Shown here in pieces: positions 54,819 through 64,000 of a DNA stretch of 64,000 bases. Positions within the stretch are counted from its first letter, which is position 1; every line of letters begins with the position of its first letter. The position numbers and the translations under genes were made by a program. The notes beneath the pieces are model-generated. The model made no database searches and had not been told where the DNA came from. It was given only the letters and a program-made list of their open reading frames with translations. Source of the stretch: Gonatopus flavifemur. Its lineage: Eukaryota > Arthropoda > Insecta > Hymenoptera > Dryinidae. Location of the stretch: assembly GCA_018340375.1 (NCBI GenBank), contig JAFFJZ010000047.1:1674001-1738000 (forward strand), in the 5' to 3' direction.

Positions 54819-56573
54819 GTGAGTGATTTTATTTTGTTATTCTTCATGGCAGAAGAGATACGTGGTATGGCGTCTTCAAGTCGAAAATGTCGTCAGGATC
54901 CTGATATGTTCTGCTATATTTGTGGAGAGTTCACTTTTAAGGAAGATCGAAGAAATATTTCTGAGTCGGTGAAAAGTGCTTACTCTGCTTATTTTGGTAT
55001 TGATATCAATAAAACAGATAAAAATTGGGCTCCAAATGTTGTTTGCAACACTTGTAAAGCACACTTGCACCATTGGATGAATGGAAAAAGGAAACGCCTG
55101 AAATTTGGAATACCAACGATTTGGAAAGAACCGCGAAATCATGTTGATGACTGCTTCTTTTGTGTCGTTAACATTAATGGCATCAATAGAAAGAATCGAA
55201 GTTCGTGGAAGTATCCTGATATGACCTCAACTCAACGACCACTCCCGCACTCAAACGAGATACCTGTACCAAATCCGCCACACCTTCCAGCGACGAATGA
55301 TGAATCAGACGAATTTGACATCATACAACATGAGGAAGTGCTTGAATCCGAACCTTGCACCGATCCTGAATTTGTGGGAACTACTCCAACACCTAAGATT
55401 TTTGATCAAAGTGAATTAAATGACTTCGTTAGAGAATTTGGTCTATCAAAGGAGGCTTCAGAAGTGATGGCATCGAGGTTTAAAGACAGAAATTTACTCG
55501 CTCCAGGTACAAAAATAACACTTTATCGGGATAGAGAAAAAGATTTGTTGCCATTTTTTTCTCGAGAAAAGGACCTGGTGTTCTGCAATGATGTCGATGG
55601 CTTACTCAAGAAAATGGGTCTTCCAATGTACATATCAACCGAATGGCGCCTTTTTATAGACAGCTCGAAACGAAGTTTGAAGTGTGTTCTCTTGCACAAC
55701 GGCAATAAGTATAGTTCAATCCCCATCGGTCATTCAACTACTATGAAAGAGGAATACGCTAATATTTCTTTGGTTTTGGAAAAACTTGGTTATCGGCAAC
55801 ACTAGTGGGTTGTATGTGTCGATCTCAGAATGGTCAACTTTCTGCTCGGACAACAAAGTGGATACACTAAATATCCATGTTTTTTATGCTTATGGGACAG
55901 CAGAGCCGAAGACAAACACTGGAATCAAAAGATATGGCCTGAGAGGAAAGAATTGGTGGTCGGAGAGAAAAATGTCTTGAATGAACCTTTAATCGAACGA
56001 GATAAAATCATCCTTCCACCACTGCATATAAAGTTGGGGCTCATGAAACAATTCGTGAAAGCTTTGGACCAAGAAGGTGCATGTTTCAGATACTTAATGA
56101 GTGTATTTCACAAACTGAGCACGGAAAAAATTAAAGCAGGAATTTTCAACGGACCTCAAATAAGACAATTAATCAAAGATGCAAATTTCACAAAGCAAAT
56201 GAATAAAACTGAACATCTTGCTTAGTCTTCCTTTGTTTTGGTGATAACAAATTTTCTTGGAAATTACAAAGCAACCAATTACAGAAGATTGGTCAATAAC
56301 ATGCTGTCCAATTTTAAAAATCTTGGCTGTCATATGAGCATTAAAGTACATTATTTGCATAGCCATTTAGATTGTTTTCCGGAGAACCTTGGTGATATGA
56401 GCGAAGAGCAAGGAGAGCGATTCCATCAGGACATTCAAACCATGGAACATCGATACCAAGGGAGGTGGGATGCTCATAAGATGGCAGACTATGGCTGGAG
56501 CCTTCAGCGAGACGTTTCGGAAACAACGTTTTCCAGGAAATCATTGAAGAGGAAATTTTCACCATGTGACTAA
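54819..56573 (+). CDS. Putative DDE-type transposase with two in-frame TAG codons
   Basis: One frame of 585 codons interrupted only by TAG at 55803 and TAG at 56223, with no frameshift. The N-terminal zinc-binding region has CYICGEFTF, VVCNTCKAHLHHW and CFFC (residues about 32-120). A Pro-rich acidic linker follows, then SELNDFVREFGLSKEASEVM, NLLAPGT and RDREKDLLPFFS. Three acidic positions suit an RNase H-fold DDE enzyme: D in LFIDSSKRSL, D in VVCVDLRMVNFLLG and E in MSEEQGERFHQDI. The CFLCLWDSRA Cys pair follows the second. Proteins of this kind recur in arthropod and cnidarian genomes, but I cannot name the superfamily. The initiator could be 54819 or the ATG at 54849. The second TAG sits where relatives appear to have Trp. 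Either a fresh pseudogene or a read-through gene. Confidence 0.7.
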
Positions 56574-57876
56574 TAACCCTCTTTTTATGTTCACAGTTTT
56601 TGTTGGCAAAATGAATTATTCAGTTTTTTCAATTAGGATGTCTTCAATGTTCATTTCTGATTCACTGACTTCAAAGATCTGGGAATTCGTTTTTGACACT
56701 TTGAAGATAAATGGCCATAACTCAGCAAATTTTCATCCGATTTTGTTGAAATTTTAATATGTTGTAGTCGAAACTGATCATTAAAGACCCACCAACTTTG
56801 ATGATTATCTGACCAAAAGTCTTCAGGTCACCACCCTCTGAGTTTGACGAAATACCCAATTTTGACGAAAAAATGATATTTTTTTCTGTTTCGGCTTGAT
56901 TTTCATCACTGTAGTCATTAAGGATGAACCTATAATGATTTTTCCCTGCTTGTTTGGTGTACAAAGCTTCCAAAAAAAATTACTTCAATTGATTTCAACC
57001 GTGACAAATAGGGCATACGAATTTTTGAACATTTGCACGTCCAAAAAAGTGGTTTTCCCGCAATATCGTGAGAACACGAGCTGATTGAGCAAAACCACCG
57101 TCATTTTGTGGTTCAGCGAGATGGAATCAACCCAAAAAAGTTGCTGAAAACCCTGTGTCAAAAAATTTTTCTTTTTTTGTAGACCTGTGTAATGCTTGGA
57201 ATCACATTTACAATGAAAACCTAATTCAAAGCCTATTCCTTTTTCAGCATATTTTGAAAATTTGATGTCACTTTTACAAGTTTCACAGATTAAAAAATTT
57301 TGTAAAGTCAAAAACATGGCAAAATTCACGAAACAGTATTGTATATTTGTATCAACGTTCACTTAAAAATCGTGATCTTTCTTGGAAATTTTCTTTGCAG
57401 CTGTGCATGTTGTACTTGTATCTGTTTCTGATTTATGTTGATTACCATGGAATTTTCTTTTTTCCGCACGATGTGGCCTTGTAGTATGACTCCTCTTCTT
57501 ATTCATCGTATGAGATTTTTACTTCGAAATTTCACAAGCGAATAAACGTTTACGCAGCGGGAACTACAATCAACTCAATCTTTCTAAACAATGACACACG
57601 TACTACTGCTCCAAAACAAAGACTAATTTGTATAAAACAAAGGATATACGAATATCAGAATTAGGTAAATACGTAAGGATGAGCGTACCACCTGAACCGC
57701 GAAATGCAAAGAACGCGCGTTTGGTATCCTTCCATTGTATTTCATTTTTCAACCTCTTCTTGACCGCTTTCACAATGATAACTAGTTTTACCTTATTTCT
57801 ACGTCTATACAGCATGCAAAACTGCTGAAGACCAAAAATCGATTTTTTGAAAGAAAAAAAGCAGACTCCCTCCTTA

Positions 57877-59457
57877 AAGTGAATCTCTTGGCCGCGAAAA
57901 CCAAGGTCGCCTCGGTTAAAATTCTCAACGTACCTAGACCTGAACTGTGTGGGGCAGTGCTACTAGTTGAATTAGTAGAATTTGTTGAGGATACTTCAGA
58001 ATTGAGTCATGTTCCATTTTATGGTTGGACCGACAGCACCGTAGTGTTAGCGTGGCTTTCGCAACATCCTTCGCGCTGGTCAACTTTTGTGTCGAATCAT
58101 GTCTCCGATATTCAGACTCGTATTCCGACTTTGAAATGGTGCCACATACCGACACAGTCTAACCCCGCCGATTGTGCCTCGCGAGGCATCCTAGCTGACG
58201 AGATAATTCACCATTCTCTTCGGTGGACAGGGCCACAGTGGCTTTCTCAACATTCAACTAATTGGCCTTCCGCTCTGTTGGATGTCTCTGAACCTTCTCA
58301 CGATCTCCCGCGGTCAGAAGAGAGACGCAGTACCACTAATCATACAGCAATCCAGTCAGAGTGGAATCTGCCCGACCCGGTGTCATCGTGGCTCAAGTTA
58401 ATCCGTGTAACGGCGTATCTCATTTGATTTGTTAAATATAAATTTCTTAGTTTCCATAAGAACTCGACGAACCCGAAAAATATACCAATAAGTCCCGAAG
58501 GCACGCAAGCAGCGCGTCTGTTCTAGTGACGATCTGTACAGCAACGTTTTCTTTTCCGCTGAAATTAGATGTCTACGTAACGGCCAACCACTCCCTAGAT
58601 CCAGCGTGTTACTGCGTCTCAACCCATTTATCGTGGAAGATGATTGACTCCGCCTTGGTAGGCGATAACGGCATCCATGCTGCCCCTATGATGAACGATT
58701 TCCTATTATATAGTACTACCCCGTCATCGCGTCAGTGAATTGCTTATTTCGCAACCTCATCTTCGAGCTCTGCATGGTGGCACCCAATTAACATTATGAG
58801 TTCTGCGTCAGAACTGTTGAGTGCTGTGAGCGCGATCATTAGTGAAACACTGTGTCCATCAATGTGTTATATTCGTACGTCATAGTGGTACTGTTCCTAT
58901 ACAGCTGATGGGAGATTCACCCACTGCTCACGTCACCGAATCGCTTCCTTCCATGCACTCTGGTGTGGACTATGCTGGACCTTTCTTGATAACTCCGTAC
59001 GTGGGTCGTGGCCAAAAGGGTCGAAAATATTACCTAGCTCTTTTCATTTGCCTGCATTCGAGCTATCAATCTCGAGTATGTGGACGACTTTACCGCATCT
59101 GGCCTTATTGCAGCCTATGAACGTTTCGTGAGCCGTCGAGGTATCCCATCTGATCTGTATTCAGATAACGGTACCAATTTTCACGGTGCCGACCGGGAAC
59201 TTTGACATGTATTCAGAACAGCCTGTACGGAGGAATCTCTATGAGAACTTATGTCAAAGGACGGTACAAGATGGCATTTTATTCCAGCCGCTGTGCCTTA
59301 TTTTGGAGGCCTCTGGAAAGCTGGCGTCAAGAGTTTTAAGCACCATTTCAAAAGAGTCGGTGGCAACCATACGTTGTCCTAATTTGAATTTTTCACGTTA
59401 TTATGCCAAATTGAGGCTTGCTTGAACACTCGCCCACTGGGCCCATTAACTGGTGAC
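57877..59457 (+). pseudogene. BEL/Pao RNase H and integrase region
   Basis: After the Kolobok the frame resumes with KTKVASVKILNVPRPELCGA, WTDSTVVLAWLSQHPSRWST and NPADCASRGILADEI (RNase H and connection). After a degraded stretch the integrase follows: Cys pair CVHQCVIC near 58850, GVDYAGPF near 58960 with the first Asp, and SDNGTNFHG near 59165 with the second. GGLWKAGVKSFKHHF near 59310 has Lys where the catalytic Glu is expected. Several stops and shifts occur. Similarity stops at about 59457 (LTGDLV), so the 3' end and 3' LTR are missing or displaced. Confidence 0.87.
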
Positions 59458-61203
59458 CTAGTAATCCTGACAAGAGTGGCATATATTTGTACATGAATTA
59501 CTTCTTAATTCAATCGCACTTTGCAACCGGCAAGCTGTGCCGGATCCTACATATTTTTGTGTATTGAAAATCCAAGTGTTTCCTCCGGTGTTTCTCATCA
59601 GTCATTCCTAACATATCCGACGCTTCTTTACACATATTATTACGCTGGTTCGCAGAACAAAACCAACCTTATCCCGAACCTGGTAATCCTGCCAGAATGA
59701 AAACAAATTCATGCCATATGAAGTACCATACTTTCTGATACAACTCCATTTCTGACCTGGTAATTCATACAAAGGCGAGCAAATTTTTGTCCACTGTCAA
59801 ATTTGATGAAATCTATCAAGTTTTTCATATGCCTATCCATCAGAATACCTCATGTTGTTTCAATGATGGTTGTTCCACACAACAACTGACATTATTTTTG
59901 CTCGACAGTCATAACTGAATCAGAAATCCAGTAACACGGGCTATTCCTAGCTTATTTCCAATCTGGCACAAATCAGCTTATGTGTAAGCCGGGCAAGTCA
60001 AAACTAAACCGGACAAATCCGGGTCGAAAATTTGTCAGGTTTTGTCTGGCATTTCAAGCAGAGAGGTTACTGTTGTAACATATTAGTTTTATTGACAGTG
60101 AAGTTGTATGTACATAACATATTTAACCATATAACTCATATTCAATGCATAAATACTCTTCGCTCTTAAAATCAAGGTATAACGTATATCGATACTCAAT
60201 GTAACATTGTACATATGTTTATTACATCAATAATATTGTCTTCTTCCATTTTACAGACTGTATTTAAATTATAGTCTTATATACCCCAAGTAATTAGCAT
60301 ATACCTGTTTTTCACATTCTCCGAACTCCTGTAATCTATTTTACCCTCTTCTTAAAATACATAAACAGAAATAAAAATCACGCATCAAATGTTCACATCA
60401 TCTTATGAAATTCAATCAAAAAATAAATGTAACTGACTTGTGTCTTTAGTTGTCTTTGTTCTCTCCCAATTGAAATTCTTCATTCGAAGTGATGATATCA
60501 ATTATCGTACTTTTAGGGTAGAAAGCAATTCATGTTGATGATAGAAAAAGAATTCCCGTAATTTTTTGTTCATGCTAATCCGAAGAGAAAGAGAATACTA
60601 ACATTTTTCCCTACGAGAGCTTGTTATACAGATTTTCAAATTTTTAAATTTTTCTTCTAGATTTGGGGAATTATAGCGTCCAACCACGAGGATGAGATCA
60701 CCCTGATTGAAGAAGCTTATTATTCCCACCAAATCTTATCGAAATTGGATAAAGGTCTGATTGAATTCTATTTAACCATTCGTCAATGAGATGAATACAG
60801 TCCTTCAATATGAATCTGATCGAATCTTGGATGATGTGCTGGCCAAATCTCATGGAATTTCATTCTGTCAGATTCAGTGGATTCTTTTAACCAGAGCATT
60901 CACGGTTTTTATTCTTCTCCACTGCACCTTATTTCCCAAAGATTTCCAAAACATTTCTGCTAGGCAATTTTACTTCGGGCTGAGAGCGAAGGTCTTGATC
61001 ATGGGTCAACGAATAAATTTTTAATATCCAGATTTCGTGCAAAAAAAAAGTATCTCTCTGTTATTGGTCCGATGGATGCTTTCGGCCAGATATCTGGATT
61101 TTTGGATGCGCATGCTAAAAAGTTACATAAAATTATCCAAATATGTGGACCTAACAAACGAAATTAAGGCTGCAGGCGTCAGGACACGTATTTGCAATGA
61201 TTA
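59458..61203. other. Gene-free stretch after the BEL truncation
   Basis: No gene recognised. Between about 59930 and 60070 there are CCGGACAAAT, CCGGG and TTTGTCAGG boxes that also occur at 62780-63560, indicating a shared repeat family. A frame near 60660-60790 follows a good acceptor-like TTCTTCTAG, but its product is not recognisable. Confidence 0.35.
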
Positions 61204-61204
61204 A

Positions 61205-61470
61205 TATCACACTGAGAAAAAAGAAGTTGTAAAATTTACCATTTGGGAAGTCAATATCTAGGCGATTTAAAAAATAGTTCGAGCTATGACGATTCAAGTA
61301 GATTTTACAACAGCAAATGTGAGTCATACTGCAGCTAATGTAAATCTCACATTCCTCGCTGGTAGGATCAACTGAAATTGTGGTAACTCGAACTACTTTT
61401 TGAAATCGTTTCAATATCAACTTTACAAGATGTAAATTTCACAACTTTTCTTCTCTTTCCAAACACATGG
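61205..61470. repeat. MITE with CACACTGAGAAAAAAG ends
   Basis: CTGAGAAAAAAGAAGTTGTA at the left and the inverse TTCACAACTTTTCTTCTCTT at the right, with AAAATTTACAT/ATGTAAATTT pairs inside. Confidence 0.6.
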
Positions 61471-61723
61471 AAGAGACTTTTTTGAGAGTTTCCAAAAAAA
61501 TGAGCGAAACAAATGAAATTTTGCATCAACTTTTTTGCGTAAAATACGCGAGAAAATATATGCTTTGGACAGAGTTTTTCATTCAGTAGTAATTTAGAAC
61601 ATTAGAGGATAAATTTGACAAACTTTGATGGTCTAAAATAATCATTGGAAAAATTAGTCTTTCCATATTTCAGAATTATTACGGGATAAAAATCCATGTT
61701 CATTGCGCAATCTCAGACGTAAT

Positions 61724-61938
61724 CCCACACAGCCCGCTGGTTTCGATGTAGTTGAACAAAATTCTTTATGAATGTATTGTAGGATTCTTTAAGAGTTCCC
61801 GTGATAGCTTCTTAGGAAGAATTTTTTCTGGATTTCTGGTATTCAAAGAAAACCCTTGAAGAATTCCCAAGAATGCATTATGAATTGCTTTGGAACTCAC
61901 ATAACGGGAATGTATTTTGGACATGCTTGTGCTGAGTG
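61724..61938. repeat. CCCACACAGCCC-family MITE
   Basis: CCCACACAGCCCGCTGG at the left and CATGCTTGTGCTGAGTGG at the right. The interior has GAATTCCC, AAGAATTTTTTC and TTCTTTATGAATG boxes as in the 35795 and 46650 copies. Confidence 0.5.
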
Positions 61939-62075
61939 GAATATATCCAGGGTTTCAGATTTAGTACAATTTTCCGATTTAACAATCCATGGCAAACGAT
62001 ATTCAATCGGAACTGCCAATTGCAATTTTGGAGATTGTATCAGAAAGTGCAGTTGTACTAGAAAAAGAAACCCTG

Positions 62076-62333
62076 CCCTGTTGAAAAAGTTTCATAAGAT
62101 CACATAAATGCTCATAAGTTCTTGGACAAATACACACCAAAAACTGATAGATTGTTTTTTATTTTATCATTTATTATGAGATTTCACAGCTCTTATGAGA
62201 TCCTTATAAATTCTGATACATTCTTATAATGATTCTCATTCATTTTCTCAAATAAGTATAACCTCATGGACAAATACACATCAAAATGTCATAAAAGTTA
62301 AATATCAGAATTTATGAGACGTTTTCAGTAGGG
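62076..62333. repeat. MITE, CCCTGTTGAAAAAG ends, copy 2
   Basis: CCCTGTTGAAAAAGTTTCAT at the left and ATGAGACGTTTTCAGTAGGG at the right. The interior carries CTTATAAG, TCATAAG and TTATGAG boxes. Sister of 31755-31980. Confidence 0.7.
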
Positions 62334-62377
62334 TGGATATATCATCATACAATATCGAGAATCTTTATTCCTTCCCA

Positions 62378-62490
62378 CCCAGCACATAATATTATAATAA
62401 TATTACAGCAATGTTAACATATTGCGGTAATATTGCTGTGAAATGTTGGAATATTGCAGTAATATTGCTGTGATATTTGTGCTAGGTAGG
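62378..62490. repeat. CCCAGCACA MITE with AATATTAC interior
   Basis: CCCAGCACATAATATT at the left and AATATTTGTGCTAGG-type right end. The interior is almost entirely GTAATATTGC and GCAATATTAC boxes. Confidence 0.65.
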
Positions 62491-62570
62491 TTATGTATTC
62501 TACGGAGGAAGCTGGTGCAATATTTCATAAGCTTTGGCCGCTGCTTGAAAACACTGATCCTCAACTTCTA

Positions 62571-63645
62571 CACGGAGAAAAATTTTCTATCATAAATCAC
62601 TACACTCACTGGTATATTCAAGATATACATGCATTTTGAGGTTATATACCAAACATTCTCTCCAGAAGTCCCAGGCTTCCTATTAAAAAATGCTATCATT
62701 TTACCATTAAGTCGCAGAAAGTGTGATACTTTCGGAGAGAATATTTGGTATATAATCTCGAAATGCACAGTTCGGACAGATTTTTTATTCCGACTTGTCA
62801 GGATTAAGAAGGTTTTGTATGGTTTATACATGCGTCTATTTGAGCCTGGTGAGAAATGTGACAGGATTAATCCGGACTTCCAGGTGTTAAGATAAGTAAA
62901 GTGATTCCGGTTCAAAAATTTCTCAGAATGTGTGAGAATATCCAGAATACTCACAATATGTAAGTTTTACATTGGAATGTACAGTGAAGAAACGTACAGG
63001 GTTTTGTTTGGATTATCGGCTCATTGGATCGTGACCGGTTCAATACGGATTGTCGACTGTAATAACCGCCCATGGTTGACAGTCATTCACGTTTCATGAA
63101 ATCATTCCGTTCCACATTGGGATGGCTGGTGAAAATTTTGTCCGGTAATCTGAAATAAACAAGCAGTTCCGATCTAAATACTTATTCTCTAAATGTCAAC
63201 CATACCCGAATAATACGGATTTCAGTAAATCCGGACAATTCCTAATAAATAATATTCTTATCCGATACTGATTGAAGATCTCTGACGTGTGTGCCAAGCA
63301 ATTCTTGCCCATCAAATATGTATCCTGAGAATACCAGCGAATTTGGACAAAACATTTCTGCCTGGTTTTGTCCGGTCTTTGTCCCAGGAAATCCATACAC
63401 ATCCGTACCAAGCCGTACACACATTGTGTTTGTCTGGTTCTGTTCGAATATCTCATAAGAATCTTCCAAGCAGTTCCTGACACACATCACTATTTGTTAG
63501 GATTTGCCTGACTTTCTTGGGACAAAAACCGAACAAGACCAGGCAAAAAACTTTCTATCCGGATTTACCAGGCATTTTCAGCAGGGATACTAGTAATTTA
63601 TCTACAGCGAGTCCAGTAATTTATAATGAAAAATTTTCCTCCGTG
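62571..63645. mobile_element. TA-flanked element, CACGGAGAAAAATTTTC ends
   Basis: CACGGAGAAAAATTTTCTAT at the left and the inverse GAAAAATTTTCCTCCGTG at the right, with TA outside (62569-62570 and 63646-63647). The match continues inward through ATAAAT and ACTC(A/G)CTG for about 45 bases. No transposase. The inside holds TCCGGAC/GTCCGG-rich sequence. Confidence 0.72.
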
Positions 63646-63814
63646 TAAATTTATCAACCTCTTCACCGGACAATGGGGAAATTCATGAATGGTATCCAAG
63701 AAGAATTGCATATAAATTTACTTCATATTTCAGAGACGTGTGCATCAGGTTGATAAACATGGTTTCATATATGGATGCATAGACTTTGATTACCATTCAT
63801 ATGAATTTGTTTCT

Positions 63815-63925
63815 ACCCTCAGAAAAATGTACACCATCTTGACCGAAATGCTTCATTTTCTCTCCAAAAAATTGGAGGGAAAACGGAGCGTTTTGATCAG
63901 AATGGAGTAAATTTTCCTAAGGATA
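63815..63925. repeat. Hairpin repeat near the window end
   Basis: ATTTTCTCTCCAAAAAATTGG lies between sequences that pair (TCTTGACCGAAATGCT against GCGTTTTGATCAGAA). Weak; non-coding. Confidence 0.35.
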
Positions 63926-64000
63926 TATACCTATGAATTGATTTTCACGTACGATCGTGGAAAGACCTTCAATTACACGCATGGAATTTGTTACGGAAAT

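Larger units (their letters stand above)
53384..57162. mobile_element. 3.8 kb element with ~430-bp inverted ends, inside the Kolobok gene
   Basis: 53384-53860 matches 57162-56690 inverted, beginning CACAGGGTT(C/T)TCAGCAAC and including an 83-codon frame that translates almost identically on the two arms (53569-53820 plus, 56722-56973 minus). It carries one long coding region (54819-56573). The target duplication could not be fixed because the flanks are T/A runs. Superfamily unassigned. A TA-flanked MITE at 53964-54232 and another at 54269-54495 lie between the left arm and the gene. Confidence 0.8.
51880..57362 (-). pseudogene. Kolobok transposase, split and decayed
   Basis: Read on the minus strand from about 57362 (CETCKSDIKFSKYAEKGIGF, then HCKC, a zinc-binding N-terminal part). 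It is interrupted by the nested element (57162-53384) and continues at 53383 with LYEINRRFVFAMRSVGVGFQ, SGDGSWAKRGF with the first acidic residue, VVKSSVCKMCEQWEGKKDE, NANHEGSAGKMEVDGV, YIGDGDTKTFKLLKDVKPYG, RNPNSVNDMRTSIWATFYH and NNNESFNSCVWHIVPK (the W reads TAG). In-frame stops occur near 52800, 52640, 52325 and 52175, so it is dead. Family placement is firm from SGDG(S/T)W-KRG and GSAGKME. Confidence 0.9.
51295..57873 (-). mobile_element. Kolobok transposon, TTAA-flanked, inserted in BEL
   Basis: TTAA at 51291-51294 and 57874-57877. The ends are GGCGGGAGTCTGGTTTTTTC and the complement of GGAGGGAGTCTGCTTTTTTT. A Kolobok transposase remnant lies on the minus strand. TTAA duplications are shared by Kolobok and piggyBac; the transposase decides for Kolobok. 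Its excision point rejoins the BEL RNase H frame. A 3.8 kb element sits within its transposase gene. Confidence 0.88.

Noticed and set aside
57603..57815. Basic 70-residue frame near the Kolobok end
   Set aside because: Not part of the transposase frame and without recognisable similarity.
60661..60790. Possible host exon after a good acceptor-like TTCTTCTAG
   Set aside because: The peptide is not recognisable, no clear donor follows, and it does not resemble the missing Ehbp1 C-terminus.

Overview
The window is a stretch of AT-rich animal nuclear DNA, most likely from an arthropod and probably an insect. The evidence is the mix of repeats (mariner, pogo, P element, hAT, Kolobok, piggyBac-type short elements, BEL/Pao, a LINE), a host gene of the EHBP1 family with short spliced introns, and the absence of any bacterial gene organisation. 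Only the first ~760 bases hold convincing host coding sequence: exons of an Ehbp1-like gene carrying the bMERB coiled-coil domain. Nearly everything else is mobile DNA, much of it nested.

Layout. 1-756: Ehbp1-like exons on the + strand. 1205-5510: a large foldback repeat with ~1 kb inverted arms and inner tandem repeats, invaded by a LINE reverse transcriptase (2678-4339). 5511-14320: short inverted-repeat elements (MITEs), including a 3 kb hAT-like element (6670-9654). 14779-20990: an 'ATAGCACA' MITE split by a 5.2 kb foldback element (15063-20260, exact 9-bp target duplication) and a TTAA-flanked MITE. 21159-32394: a complete P-type element with an exact 8-bp target duplication, 53-bp terminal inverted repeats and a multi-exon THAP transposase gene. 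It is invaded by a TA-flanked element that holds a MITE that holds an intact mariner. 33740-59457: a decayed BEL/Pao retroelement split by at least four insertions. These are a 2.3 kb inverted-repeat element, an 8.4 kb hAT (36982-45369, exact 8-bp duplication), a TA-flanked MITE that contains another hAT-type element and a dead mariner, and a 6.6 kb Kolobok (51295-57873, TTAA). The Kolobok itself contains a 3.8 kb element with a conserved zinc-binding/DDE-like open frame broken only by two in-frame TAG codons. 59458-64000: more MITEs and no recognisable gene.

How it fits together. Target duplications and interrupted frames give an order of insertion: BEL first, then hAT, Kolobok and MITEs into it, then elements into those. 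A second copy of the TA-flanked element (41924-43117) shows the pre-insertion site of the mariner base for base. The least familiar signals are: a family of MITEs sharing a CCCAGACAGCACA-like end but with unrelated, palindrome-built interiors; the two long-arm foldbacks; and the double-TAG element inside the Kolobok. No tRNA, rRNA or CRISPR array was seen.
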